Origin: Anastatus disparis
Lineage: Eukaryota; Arthropoda; Insecta; Hymenoptera; Eupelmidae
Direction of reading: 5' to 3'
DNA length: 64,000 bases
NCBI GenBank assembly: GCA_017163975.1
Contig: JAFFSR010000218.1
Location: 186,001 to 250,000 of the forward strand
Shown here: positions 46,261 through 57,367 of the stretch, in pieces
Layout: every line of letters begins with the position of its first letter
How positions within the stretch are numbered: the first letter of the stretch is position 1
Program-made: the position numbers and the translations under genes
Notes under the pieces: generated by a model
What the model was told of the DNA's origin: nothing
Seen by the model: the letters and a program-made list of their open reading frames with translations, nothing else
The model's database searches: none

Positions 46261-49215
46261 ATGAAGTATTTTACTTTTTTATTTAGCAGTCTTGTTGTCT
46301 TTGTAAGTTTAATATTATAATATTTATTTATGTTAAAAGTATACATTTAGTTCATAATTATGTGGCTAATCAGTTAATGTACAATCAAGTTTTTGTTTGG
46401 CTTTTACTACTTAAATTTTTCATTTTACGGAACAAAAAGAAGTAACCGATCATTTGATTTTATGTGATAAATAAGTTAATTAATCGTTTCATTTTTTATG
46501 GCAAAAAAATTTAGAACATTTTTATTTAAATCTTAAGAGGAGGTCACGTATCTCTGTCCTTGTCTAATCAAAGAAATGATTTTTTTACAAAAACTAATAA
46601 CTTTATCAAAAAATGAAGAGAAAGCCGCATCTTGTATCAAAAAAAGGAATATTTTCTTTGATAAGAAAAAATTAATTTTATTGCTTCGTTCTCAAGAAAA
46701 CCTTGAAAAACCAAATTGTCCACCCTAACCTCTATGATTTAAGTTTTTCAAGGTTTTCTTGAAAACGAAGCAATAAAATTAATTTTTTCTTATCAAAGAA
46801 AATATTGCTTTTTTTGATACAAGATGCGGCTTTCTCTTCATTTTTTGATAAAGTTATTAGTTTTTGTAAAAGAATCATTTCTTTTATTAGAAAAGGACAG
46901 AGATACGTGACCTGTTAAAGTATTAATTCAAACATTATAAATCCAATAATAATTGTAAAAAAATAAAATTTAATAAGAAATTTTTTATTATATCTATATG
47001 AATTTTGCTTTCTCATAAATAAGCATTGTATTGTTAAAAAATATTTTTTTATTTATTTGTATATGTTTGCACTTAGAGATTTAAAAAAACGGCTTTAAAA
47101 TTTTTCTATGTATATGTACTCATTTAATAAGATACGACTTATAAAAACTACTTGATTGATTTGCTCCAAATTATGCGCACTAGTTGTGTTCAATTGCCGT
47201 AAGTAGAGAAGCTATTTAGAATTGCTTTTTATATCATAAATTAAATTTTAAAATACTTTTAGTAAATTTAAAAAAAAATTGCATATTTTCTTCTTTCTTT
47301 AACAATCACAAATATTAAAACTTTGTGTAAATTTAAGTTGTTTCTTATATAATTTTCAAACAAAGGCTCGAGTTCTCATCCCGCTCTCAGCCGATTGATA
47401 CAAGCACCACTGTACGTTACATGTGCTTCGTTCACAAACATACTGAGAATCCTCCGTCGTTAATTAGCATCGCAACGATAGCTTAAATACAGCGACGTTA
47501 AATAAAATTTTTAAAAAAATTGTTTTGGTTTGGTCTTGTTTTGAATTATTAAAATTGTATTTTTTAATATTTTATATGCAATTTTTATTTATTATTATAA
47601 TTGCATGCAATTTTTTGCAAACTAAAAGTCTTCATACGAAAGTATAATGTCAAAATAGTTGACGTTTTTTTTAATAAACATCCTTTGAATTTTACTGTTT
47701 GGATGATAAAAGATTTACGCTTGAGAAGCTGTAGAGAAATATTTACTAAAAATTATGATTTTCTTACAATTTATTATTGAAATTAATTTCAATATTCTTC
47801 AAATTATTAAGTGATGACCTCAAAAATTCGGCATGAATTAATATCTGTACTCGGCAATAATTAATGCAGAAATGAATTCTTTTTATATATGAATTAATTG
47901 TAGAAATGTATTAAAAAAAAATAAATTTATAGGACATCAAAAGTACATTATTAAAATCATCATAAAACCAAAACTCGATGAATGGTACTTATTCAACCTG
48001 AAAAATATATTAATGCATGCATGAAAAAAATTGAAACATGATCTCAAAAATATAGATGGATTGAAATTTTATTGAAAACAGAATTTTACTATTTTATTTG
48101 AAAAAAAAATTTCTCGTAATAAATTTTCAAAAATATAATTTATTTTTTATTGATTAAGTATTGTAGTTTGGTTGAGTGTTGGTCAATAATCTTCATAAAT
48201 ATCAAAATTCTATGTGTTATACATCAAAGAATGTAAAAGACTTTTTCATGCCATTTATAAGTTTCAGAAAACGTTAAATAAGAGATTAATGATTAAGAAT
48301 AAATAAAATATAAAATACATCTTTTAGAAATATTCTCATTGTCAAATTCCCATTCCTAAGCAAGCTGTAAGCTCGAATCCTTACGAAGAATGTCTCGCTG
48401 AAAGTACAGATCCTAAAGGCTAGTCACGTAATGACAATATATATTTTTATAGTTTAATTAAATAAAACATTAAAATAAATAACGTGTTTCTTGTGTTTAG
48501 ATACCAGACCGGTCATAAGTATAGATGATCCTAAACTCAAATGCCTGGATGCTTGCATTTATAAAAAAGTTGGGTTGGTATGTATAAATTATTTTTTTTA
48601 AATATATAGAAATCATTATATTATTGCAAAAATTTAAAAATTTCAGATAAAAAATGGAAAAATAGATGCTAATTTGGAATTTCAAATAATGAGAAGATAT
48701 TATAAGAATGATAGTTTGGAAGTATTGAGGGATAGAGTTAATAATTGTACTACTACAGGTAAATTAATTATCATTATGAATTACATTTCAATTTTTGAGC
48801 AAAAGAAAAACTTTCTTTCGTCAATTATTTTTATTATGTTTTATTATATTCTTTATTATTAAATTTAATTAGTATTTAAATATTAATACTGAACCCTGGT
48901 AGAAATGTGAGCATGAAAAATGGTGTATATAAAAATTTAAGGTTATTAGTAATAATAATGCCAAAGAAATGGCCATAAAATGTTAAAAAAAGCGTTTCCA
49001 TTTCTGCTGGTCATAAAATGACAATACAAAGCGTTTCAATATCTACCAGGGAATCATTGAATATTTAACATCAATGACTTTAAAAATTTTTTCCTCAATA
49101 TAGATTAATAAACTCAATAATTTTTGTTACAGCAAACAATGAAATTGATGAGTGTGCTAGGGCGAATTCAATGAAATTGTGTATGGCAAAGTATTCTTAT
49201 AAGAAGCGAACATAA
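46261..49215 (+). CDS. Odorant-binding protein (OBP-A), five exons
   Basis: Classic OBP, a small secreted carrier of hydrophobic ligands in sensillar lymph or other fluids. Exons: 46261-46302, 48361-48418, 48501-48577, 48647-48758, 49133-49215; 123 residues. The signal peptide spans exons 1-2 (MKYFTFLFSSLVVFQAVSS). Cysteines: C1 in EECL, C2-X3-C3 in KCLDAC, C4 in NNCT, C5-X8-C6 at the C-terminus; spacing C1-X22-C2, C3-X40-C4, C4-X10-C5. Intron phases 0,1,0,1 equal those of its neighbours. Oddities: intron 1 is about 2 kb and holds a MITE and a SINE, and the intron 2 donor is GC rather than GT (AAAG then GCTAGT). If that donor is not used, the gene is a recent pseudogene. First of five tandem OBPs. 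Confidence 0.85.
46537..46914. mobile_element. Palindromic TTAA-flanked MITE, family 1, copy c
   Basis: 378 bp in OBP-A intron 1, flanked by TTAA at 46533-46536 and 46915-46918. Inverted arms of about 170 bp each around a short centre. Left end GAGGAGGTCACGTAT; the right end lacks a few bases of the inverted repeat. Arms closely match copy a. Confidence 0.87.
47366..47520 (+). mobile_element. tRNA-derived SINE, copy H, 5'-truncated
   Basis: Lacks the A-box half of the head; starts near the B box and continues through the family body to cagcgacgtt and an A-rich tail. Lies in OBP-A intron 1. Confidence 0.8.
48894..49051. mobile_element. MITE, CCCTGGTAGAAATG family, copy 1
   Basis: Starts ccctggtagaaatg and ends atctaccaggg. 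The internal sequence (atgccaaagaaatggccataaaat) is the reverse complement of the core of the element at 52793-52913. Lies in OBP-A intron 4. Confidence 0.75.
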
Positions 49216-49439
49216 CAACATTTTGACAATTGATTTTTAGAATCATGAACTTTTATATTTTTATAAAATAAAAAAGTATATATTACAAGATTTTAAAACA
49301 AATTTCAGCTTAATAAAATTCAAATTAAAACTTTTGGTATTTCAATGTAAAATACATAACCTATACAATCTGTTTTGAAAATTGTTTTTATCGAAGCCTT
49401 AAAATTTTCATATGTTCAGATCAATAAAAACAAAAGTTC

Positions 49440-49640
49440 GAAAAATTCTAAGTATATGTAAGATATCGAAATTACAGGTGTACAAATTTTTTATTCTGAA
49501 TCTAAATACTTTTATGAATAAATTCATGACATACATACAGATATTCCAAAGAAATTTTTAATGAAGATACAAGTTTTGAGAGATTACAATGTTGATAACT
49601 ATGTGTAAATCATAGGCTCTATTGCATCATCTCGATTGAA
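49440..49640 (+). mobile_element. MITE-like element, family 2, degenerate copy
   Basis: Shares attacag, a tttttattctgaatc segment, gatattccaaagaa, gagagattacaatg and gataactatgtgta with 50554-50760 in the same order. Ends not clear. Confidence 0.45.
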
Positions 49641-50062
49641 ATAATTTATTTTGATTACAATGGATTTGGTTAATTTAAAATTGATTTTTCACAGTGACTT
49701 TATATGTTTTCCAAGGGCATGATCCTATTACTAACAAACGAAATTAATCTAATTAACATTAATACATTTAACAATGATAAAGTATAAGAATTCTCAGAAG
49801 CTAATCAACTTTTAATTTCACCCTGAATCCATAGAAAACTTTTCCATGTGGTTACATATAAATTTCATCCTATTAAAGAAATATAGTTTTGAATAAAAAA
49901 AAAAAATTCTCATCCGGTCAATTGGTTGCGGTATACTTATTCACTCTTACGGTTCAATAATGAAAAAAAAAAGAAGAAGAAGACGAAGAATAATAAAAAA
50001 ATTCCCGAGTTGGATTAGTAACGATACTTTATGAAGTGCGCAGTAAACGTTTTATAGAATCC

Positions 50063-50070
50063 TATATAAA
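50063..50070 (+). promoter_or_regulatory. Likely TATA box of OBP-B
   Basis: TATATAAA about 150 bp before the ATG, with a ttagtcaac start-like context roughly 30 bp downstream. Confidence 0.45.
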
Positions 50071-50220
50071 TGAACGGTGCTAATCGTCGGTGTTCTTTAG
50101 TCAACGAAATACTTGCTGACCGCTCAAGACATAAGCTTTTATACTTTGATTATTTATCACTCTTTTTTATTCATTCTATATTTCTCTCTAGTACTGTGCG
50201 GTTTTTAAATAATTCGCAAA

Positions 50221-52714
50221 ATGAAGACATACGGCCTGGTGATGTTTATGGTGTTTGCTGTTGTTGTGAGTACTTTTTAATTAAAGTTGATTTTTCTCAA
50301 TTTTTTTTTTTTTAAGTGTGTTGATTTTAAAATTAAAATTTTTTATAATAATTGATAATGAGTGCTTTGTGAAAAATAAAGTGATAAATTGTTAAATTGT
50401 TTTAGGATAATTTTTATTCAAAAGTCACGTGTACAATGCTAATTTAATATTGTTTTTACTATTAATATCTTTGACAAATAACGTTTCATTTTTTGAAAAA
50501 TTATTTTTAAATAAACAAAAATATTAATCTTAACGTTATTATAACTTACTTAAGGGGATGTAAAATACCGACATTACAGTTTTCCAAATTTTTCATTCTT
50601 AATCCAAATTTTTTTTAAATATCTCTATATTACTGCTTTCTACTTTAATTAATAAAAAGCATAATATAAAGATATTTCGGAAAATTTTTTAATAAAGATT
50701 AAAATTTTGAGTGACTGCAATGTCGGTAACTATGTATTACATATATCCTATTACATCACCTTAAAATTTAAACTTTTTTGTTAGGTTTCTCTTATTAATG
50801 CCCAAATTGAGAAAGATCCAATCACTCAAAAAAGAATTGACGAGTGCTTCATTGAAGCTAAAGTTCCACCTGGTGAGTTTCTCCTTAATATTCGTCTACG
50901 AAAAAAAAATAATAAGAACAAATAATTTTTTTAATAATTAATATTTGTTTTATTTTAACTTTTTTTTTTATAGAATTGCAGCAAGATAACATCGAAGAAC
51001 TACTTGATAATCCAAAATTTAAATGTTTCACCGCATGCATGATGAAGAAAAAAGGAACTGTAAGTACAAATTTAATTTTTATATCATAACATTATAGAAT
51101 TTATGCATAATCTATGACCCATCTACTGTTAAGAGTGTTTATCTTTTGTGACACAAATATCGCTTAAAACGATGATTCTAGATTCATAAACATGAAATTT
51201 TAGACTCCAATACTCAATATTTCCCTAGTTCCAGACTTTCAAATTAGGTTACTAAAAAAGTTGCTAAATTTTCAAACCTTTATTGTTCTTTAGTTATTAT
51301 AAAATAGCAAGAAGCTTAAAACTTTTTTTAAATGATATCTGAGTTCAAATCCTTTTGATTCAATAGTCATAGTGTATCAAAACATTATTTTTTTCCAAAT
51401 TTGTAATACAATAAAAATTGGACTTGAATTTTTCTTTTTAAAACACTGATTAATAATAAAAGCTGAAAATTCAGGTCCAATATTTATTACGCTGTGACTT
51501 TTGAAAAAAATAATATTTCAATATACTACAAGTGTTATTTCGAAAGGATTTGAGCTCAGCTTTCATTAAAATAAAGTTTTAAACTTCCAGCTATTAATGG
51601 TGAAAAATTATAAGCGTTGTGAAAATCGAGTGAATTTTCCAATGACATTGTTTAACTGTTTGTAACTAACAGAAATATTGAGCGTTGAAGTTTAAAATTT
51701 TAGCAAAATTTGTGTTTCTCTTTTCGTGATCCAAAAGAGAATTACTGAGCCACTAACCAGCTCTATTTTAATAATTAAATATGAAATATTGAACAATCAC
51801 AATAAAAATAATTATTTTAACTTTTTTCGTGAAAACTTACTAAATTTTATAACCCGACATTCATTTACTTATAAATATTGCTTTTAAAATTGTTTATACA
51901 AAAAGTTCCACAGAAAATTATGTCCCCATACTTAAGCTTAGAGAACCAATACTCATATGCTTGACATACATGAAGCCGCAGCATTTATTTTCGAATAAAA
52001 CTTAAACTTTTGCTTTAATAATATTTGATTTAATTTCTGTTACTTTATCCTATTTAGTAATAAAGTACAATTTACGCGGAGATATTTAAATAAATTAAAA
52101 TAACCTTTTTACTACCTATACAATACATATATTATATTTTATAATATAAATAACAAAAAAAACAGTAGTTAGGTCGTGAGTAGGAATTGGGACATAGCAT
52201 ATATTATGAGTATAATATCTAGTGAGTTATAAAAAATGATTTTCTTTGCAGATGAAAAATGGCAAGATAAATACCGAAAGACAACTGGCTGGTATACGTG
52301 TGGATTCTCGTGAAATAGTAAAGGATATTATTCGTGCGTGCTCTGCTACAGGTAAAAATTATTTTTATTCAATTAATTATTCGCAAATCAAGATGCTTTA
52401 ATCTTATGTTGATTTAAATAAAATAGTTAAAAATCAAAATTTTGTTTTCAATTTGAAAAATATTGAATTCAACTTCTAAGGTAAACGATCTAGTGGTAAA
52501 ATTACAGAATTATTTTGTATTTAAATGATTCTGTAATTTTACTGCTACATCCCATACCTTAAAAGTTGAATTAAAATTACAATATTCAAATTAAATATTG
52601 GGTATTGATATAATTATTTTTTATTTTTCAGCAAATCAACAGCAAAATGAATGTGAAATCGCTTACGGTTACATTAAATGCTTCGTTAAACATATTAGCG
52701 TTTATCAAGTATAA
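50221..52714 (+). CDS. Odorant-binding protein (OBP-B), five exons
   Basis: Exons 50221-50265, 50785-50872, 50974-51059, 52252-52351, 52632-52714; 133 residues; all GT-AG; phases 0,1,0,1. The signal peptide (MKTYGLVMFMVFAVVVSLINA) spans exons 1-2. Six cysteines with spacing C1-X26-C2-X3-C3-X36-C4-X10-C5-X8-C6, as expected of classic insect OBPs (PBP/GOBP fold with three disulfides). C2/C3 lie in KCFTACMMKKKG and C5/C6 near NECEIAYGYIKC. AATAAA lies 31 bp past the stop. Introns hold several inverted-repeat elements (50554-50760, 51195-51700, 52448-52592). The expected product is a soluble ligand carrier; ligand and tissue unknown. An overlapping 81-codon frame (50070-50315) is a shadow of exon 1. 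Confidence 0.93.
50554..50760. mobile_element. TTAA-flanked MITE, family 2
   Basis: Flanked by TTAA at 50550-50553 and 50761-50764. Termini GGGGATGTAA and TTACATCACC are inverted repeats, and inner ccgacattaca pairs with tgcaatgtcgg. Lies in OBP-B intron 1; related copies near 15203 and 49440. Confidence 0.75.
51195..51700. repeat. Imperfect palindrome of about 500 bp in OBP-B intron 3
   Basis: Segments such as gagttcaaatccttt (51332) and aaaggatttgagctc (51544), ttggacttgaattt (51418) and aaaattcaggtcc (51467), and actcaatattt and aaatattgagc are arranged as mirror images. It is probably an old foldback or MITE. Confidence 0.65.
52448..52592. repeat. Hairpin element in OBP-B intron 4
   Basis: aaaattacagaat and attctgtaatttt, flanked by caacttctaaggta and taccttaaaagttg. 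A compact inverted repeat. Confidence 0.75.
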
Positions 52715-52792
52715 ACAATTAAAATTGGAAAAGTGGTGACTAGAAATAAAATTTCTAATACGAAGTTGAATATGCGTTTTTAATGAGTACAA

Positions 52793-52913
52793 CCCTGGTA
52801 GAAATGGAAACGTTTTATGTTACTATTTTATGGCCATTTCTATGGCATTATTATTTACTAATAATCTTAAATTTCTATATATACCATTTTTCATGCTCAC
52901 ATTTCTACCAGGG
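52793..52913. mobile_element. MITE, CCCTGGTAGAAATG family, copy 2
   Basis: 121 bp with perfect end pairing ccctggtagaaatg / catttctaccaggg (with an intervening gctca). Just after OBP-B; the inner core is inverted relative to copy 1. Confidence 0.8.
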
Positions 52914-53104
52914 AAAATTATTTAATTAATGTATTATGCTTAATTAATATATGTATGCTTTCGTTGCGATAGAATTTTAATGTTCAAGATTTACTATTAT
53001 AAGTTTTTGCATGTCAGTTCTCGAATACTAACTTAAAAAAAAATCGATGATTTCAACATGATGACATTGAAGGTTGAAGTTATTGAAATGAAAATAAATA
53101 TCTA

Positions 53105-53604
53105 CACTGAAACGGTAGTGGTGGCAACGATTAAACCAAAGAACGCAAAGGTTATATTTCCGATCTTACATTTATTCTACATCACATTGGTAAATATTTT
53201 CGCGTTTGAGTGGTCGAAAAATCCGACAATTTCAATAAAATTGAGGCTTCGTCATAACAAAAGAATAAACGTCACGCTGACATATTTAGTTTGGTTATGG
53301 AATATTTCAGATTTTTAAAGAAATTTGCTTTTATAAATGTGCAACAATAAAGAATTTCCTGAAGAAGTTCGAGTATGAATATTTGAAATCTTTATTTGAA
53401 TGTAGGTATTACTTCAATTGAAATGCGTGGATAATAAAAATATAAACTTATAAATACATTCTTTCTAATGCCAGAAACATTAGAATAACTGCGCGTAGAT
53501 TTGGACGAATTTTTCTCCCAAAATTGGAAAAATAGTTGTGCCGAAAAAAAAGAGAGCTACCATATTTTAAAAAATACAATAAATCTACCACCACCGTTTC
53601 AGTG
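53105..53604. mobile_element. TA-flanked MITE of Tc1/mariner type
   Basis: 500 bp beginning CACTGAAACGGT and ending ACCGTTTCAGTG, with the repeat extending about 20 bp (gtggtgg / ccaccac). TA directly flanks both ends (53103-53104, 53605-53606). The 86-codon frame over its left part (53058-53318) does not resemble transposase. Confidence 0.8.
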
Positions 53605-56168
53605 TACCTAAATTATTTGAAGATATTAATACTTTTATGTTTAAGACTCATGAATAATTTAATTAAATATTTCAAAATTATATGTAGCAAAGTAATTGTA
53701 AAAGCAAAAAAATAAAGAATTCGAAATAAAGAAAATTCAATAAAAAAATTTATACCTGTCCAAAATAAGTAGTTAGCAAAATTATATCTTATAAACGTAA
53801 TTAATCTTTTTTATTTATCTATTTTCTTATAATATTCACATTAGATTGACGATATTGTTATCATTAAAATAAATTCATCAAGAACAGATACATCAGTGAC
53901 TTCGTCGAATTTGTAAAACTCAATGAATTTTAAGAAGCTGTTACTCAGTTTTTCATAAAGTACAAGTAATATTTTTCATCAAATTTTATCAAAGAGATTC
54001 GCGTGGATTTATGAAAATTCTAAACTTTAAGTTTAAAATGATCGAGTAAAATTTTTCAACTCGCAACAAATAATTATACCTGACACCTTTTGTTTATTTT
54101 TTATATTAAGAGGCTGCCGTATACCGGTTACGAATATTCTTCTTACCTTTTGGATATTTAAATTAAAATTTTTGTTTTATTAAAATAATACTATAAAGTT
54201 AGTATGGCCAAAATTCTTTTAAAATCTAAAAATTATTTAAAAAAAATCAAACGGAATAAATTAATCTTAAAACAGGTATCTGTGTTGGTATGCGGCAACA
54301 TCTATTGAAATTTTTAAGTTTAAAAAAAAATGGTTTTTATACGCAATTGTTGGATAAAATTAAAACTAGTTATTATTTCTTCATATGTTCTAATCAAGAT
54401 ATTAAAATTTATTCCTTGACTCAATGCCAACAAATTAAAACGGTTTTAGGATAATGTTTCTCAATAAAAAACAGCTTCTCAAATATTATAGAAAACGATA
54501 GCACTTAATTTGAAAATTTCGCTTAAATCATTCATATAAATAGAAGAGCAATTTCAATAAAATTTAAATTATCAACAATGAATTTCACGATTCCAAAAAT
54601 TGATCTAGTTAAAATCCTAAATTAGCAAGATTTTCAATTCAAGGTTAAGATTTTCATTCGAAGCCTTTTATTATCTACTCAATTGGATAACGGACTTGCT
54701 CATTCGCTTTATATTGTAAAATAGAATTGAATTTGTAATGCTTACTAAAAAGTGCATATAATGATTATTTCTCAATGTTCAACTTTAACATTGAATTTTA
54801 CGATTTTAATTAATATAATTTCTCTTAATTAATTTTCGCTTATCTACAAATGAAGTGTTCTCTTTTTATTATTAGATATCCTTTGCTTGATTTCTTTGTT
54901 AAAAATAATTTTTACGTTGAATATATTAAAGTGATTTTATAAATTGGTCATTTGTTATTTTTTAATATCTAGCATTGGAAATTTTTATTTAATTTTAACT
55001 CGTTGTTTCCCATTTTCTATAAGCTTGATAAAGGACACAATGTCCGAAACATTATTAACTTTCTTGAATAAATTAATTCTTTCAATGTACAAGGTTTGGC
55101 GTTCATTTATTTAATTCAAAATCATTTGAATTTCGAGTTATAAGCACGCGCTATTTTGAAATTGAAAAAATTAATTATCATATAGAATGAAAATTAAAAC
55201 TGAAGAAAAAGTTTAAATATGTAGCTACAATAATAATTCTTAAAAATAAATTTACACTCATTATTATTATAAACTAATCGATTAAGTAAACATACTTTCA
55301 TTTAAATAATCATTCGTTTTGATCTTTAATATATGAATATAATAACGATAATTTATTATTTGTATTTACTTTAATTTCACAACAAATTATCACTATGACT
55401 ACCTTAGCGTATAAAAAGAATCAACGATGCAAATCAATAGTTTATAATGTATTTCATCATCAAAGAGACAGCGTTGATACCACATTAATTCCAAGATACT
55501 TTTAATATCATATTTCAGGAGCTTTTCAAGACGGCAAAGTAAATCATTACATAACACAAAAGAACTAGCTTCATATTTCTTTTCTATTCCGCGATAACAA
55601 TCGAACAGTCGAAATATAATAATTTCCGCGTGTTTATAATTTGCGATCAAAAATTGCGCGATACAAAATTTTAAAATACACCTCTGTAATATGTCGTTTC
55701 TTAGAATGTTTCATATGGTACTATCTTTCTTCTATTATTTTTTCTTTTACTATTTGTTCTACAATTTGTTCTATGTTGCATACCATAATTGTATCATACA
55801 GTAAATTATACATATTGTTTTTGGTTATTTTGTACGATTTTTTAAAATCATTATTAGATTCATTTATTTGAATTAAACTTAAATTAGCATTAAATTTCGT
55901 TTCTGTAATTGAATAAATGATAAAATTTATATAAACTTAAAATTTAATTTGTGAAAAACGAACAAATATTTTAAATATTTAACAAAAAATTATATTTTAT
56001 TAATTATTTAAAAAATATTTTAATTTTTGTGTAAGAATCAAATATTTAAAATTGCAATAAAAGTGATACACAAGTCCATATCTCAACAAATATATAACAA
56101 TAGAAAATTTTCGATTACAATAGAACAAGAAGTTTACGTATTTTAAAAATAAATGAAAATTCGTCATC
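53605..56168. other. OBP-B to OBP-C intergenic region
   Basis: No supported gene. Contains one MITE-like element (54110-54295) and a possible retroelement tail near 55015-55110. Short frames at 55399 (minus) and 55641 lack domains. Confidence 0.5.
54110..54295. mobile_element. Possible MITE, family 3, TTAA at left edge
   Basis: Left end after TTAA reads gaggctgccgtatacc; right end ggtatgcggcaac mirrors it. Internal similarity to the 40660-40915 element (aaacaggtatctgtg). Confidence 0.5.
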
Positions 56169-57367
56169 ATGATATTCTGGTTTTTTATCAGTATTTTTTC
56201 TACAATTGTAAGTAAATTTGTTTATATATTTATTCTAAACATAATTATCAAACTATATTTCATCAATAGCATTTGATTAGCCAAAAAAAGTTAATTTAGA
56301 TTGAATTTCAGAATGAATTAAATCATAATGAAATATAACTAATATGTGCTTATAAAAATAAATTTTTAACATCTTATTTTGATCAATTTTTACAAGACTT
56401 ACGTCACATGTCAACAACCAACAGAAGAGTTTGATCAAATGAAAGAAGAATGTTTTAATGAAACTAATGTACCCCAAGGTAAAAACAATAAAATTTTTTT
56501 AACATCTTAACGTACCGCATCATTAAATTTCACACTTTTAAACAAATATTATTTTTGAAATTAATAATTAAAACTGTATATTGTAAGGTTAGCAGAACAA
56601 GGCTACATGTCGTTTTTCGTTTGGAAAAGGGGACACCTCCATTTAATTTAACACGGAGGTGCCCCCTTTTCCAAACGAAAAATGACGTGCAGCCTTTTTT
56701 CGCCGATCCGATGATATGATTTTACTTTACTTAAAAAAAAAATAACGTTAAATTTAATTAAAAACAGAAGGCCGAATATTCATTCATCCCGAAGATGATC
56801 ACCTGAAGTGCTACAATGCATGTTTGTATAAAAAAATGGGATTGGTTAGTAATCCATATTATAATCATGAACGTTAAATTAAAGATTGTTTGTATTAATA
56901 TTTAAATTTTGAAAAGTAGATGGGTGACGATGGAAAGTTAATAGCTTCAAATTTTTACAAAATGGTTCAGGATATTGTTGAAAATGAAAATATAGAAAGA
57001 GAAGAATTTGTTGAAGAATTGAACAAGTGCGTTGAAACAGGTAAGAATATATTATTGAGATCAAAATAAAAAAAAATTTTTTTTACATATTTATAATTTT
57101 ATTTTTAATTGTATTTGACTATAATTACTAATTTTATGATTTTTACAAAATTATTGAACTTTATTTTAAAAGTTATTGAAATTAATAAAACTTTCATAAT
57201 TTAAGAGTTAAAATTAAAACTGTAAATAATAATTTCCTATAAGAAACATTTTTATATATAGTGATTTTTTTGGATTATCAAATGTTAATAAGATTATTAT
57301 GTTTATTTCAGCAAACGCGCAAGATAATGAATGCGAAACAGCTCACCTGATGGTAGGATGCTTGTAA
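56169..57367 (+). CDS. Odorant-binding protein (OBP-C), five exons
   Basis: Exons 56169-56207, 56397-56478, 56768-56844, 56920-57040, 57312-57367; 124 residues; all GT-AG; phases 0,1,0,1. Leader MIFWFFISIFSTITYVTC with likely cleavage before QQPTEE; its Cys is not one of the six. C1 in KEECF, C2-X3-C3 in KCYNAC, C4 in NKCVE, C5-X8-C6 at the end (NECETAHLMVGCL); spacing X22, X3, X43, X10, X8. The protein is acidic between C3 and C4 (VENENIEREEFVEE), unlike OBP-B. It stops two residues after C6, so it lacks a C-terminal tail and belongs among compact classic OBPs. Intron 2 holds a hairpin element (56600-56695). An AATAAA lies about 65 bp after the stop. Confidence 0.92.
56600..56695. mobile_element. 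Small foldback MITE in OBP-C intron 2
   Basis: Arms of about 40 bp: ggctacatgtcgtttttcg / cgaaaaatgacgtgcagcc, with tttggaaaagggg and acctcc paired inside, separated by about 13 bp. Strongly paired and GC-richer than the intron. Confidence 0.85.

Larger units (their letters stand above)
49216..50220. other. OBP-A to OBP-B intergenic region
   Basis: No further gene. About 49440-49640 is a degenerate relative of MITE family 2. A TATATAAA at 50063-50070 is a likely TATA box for OBP-B. Confidence 0.55.

Noticed and set aside
50070..50315. 81-codon ORF over OBP-B start
   Set aside because: Different frame from the OBP exon 1; the leader at 50221 with its GT donor explains the region.
53058..53318. 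86-codon ORF as a gene or transposase
   Set aside because: It starts outside and ends inside the TA-flanked MITE and lacks DDE-type motifs.
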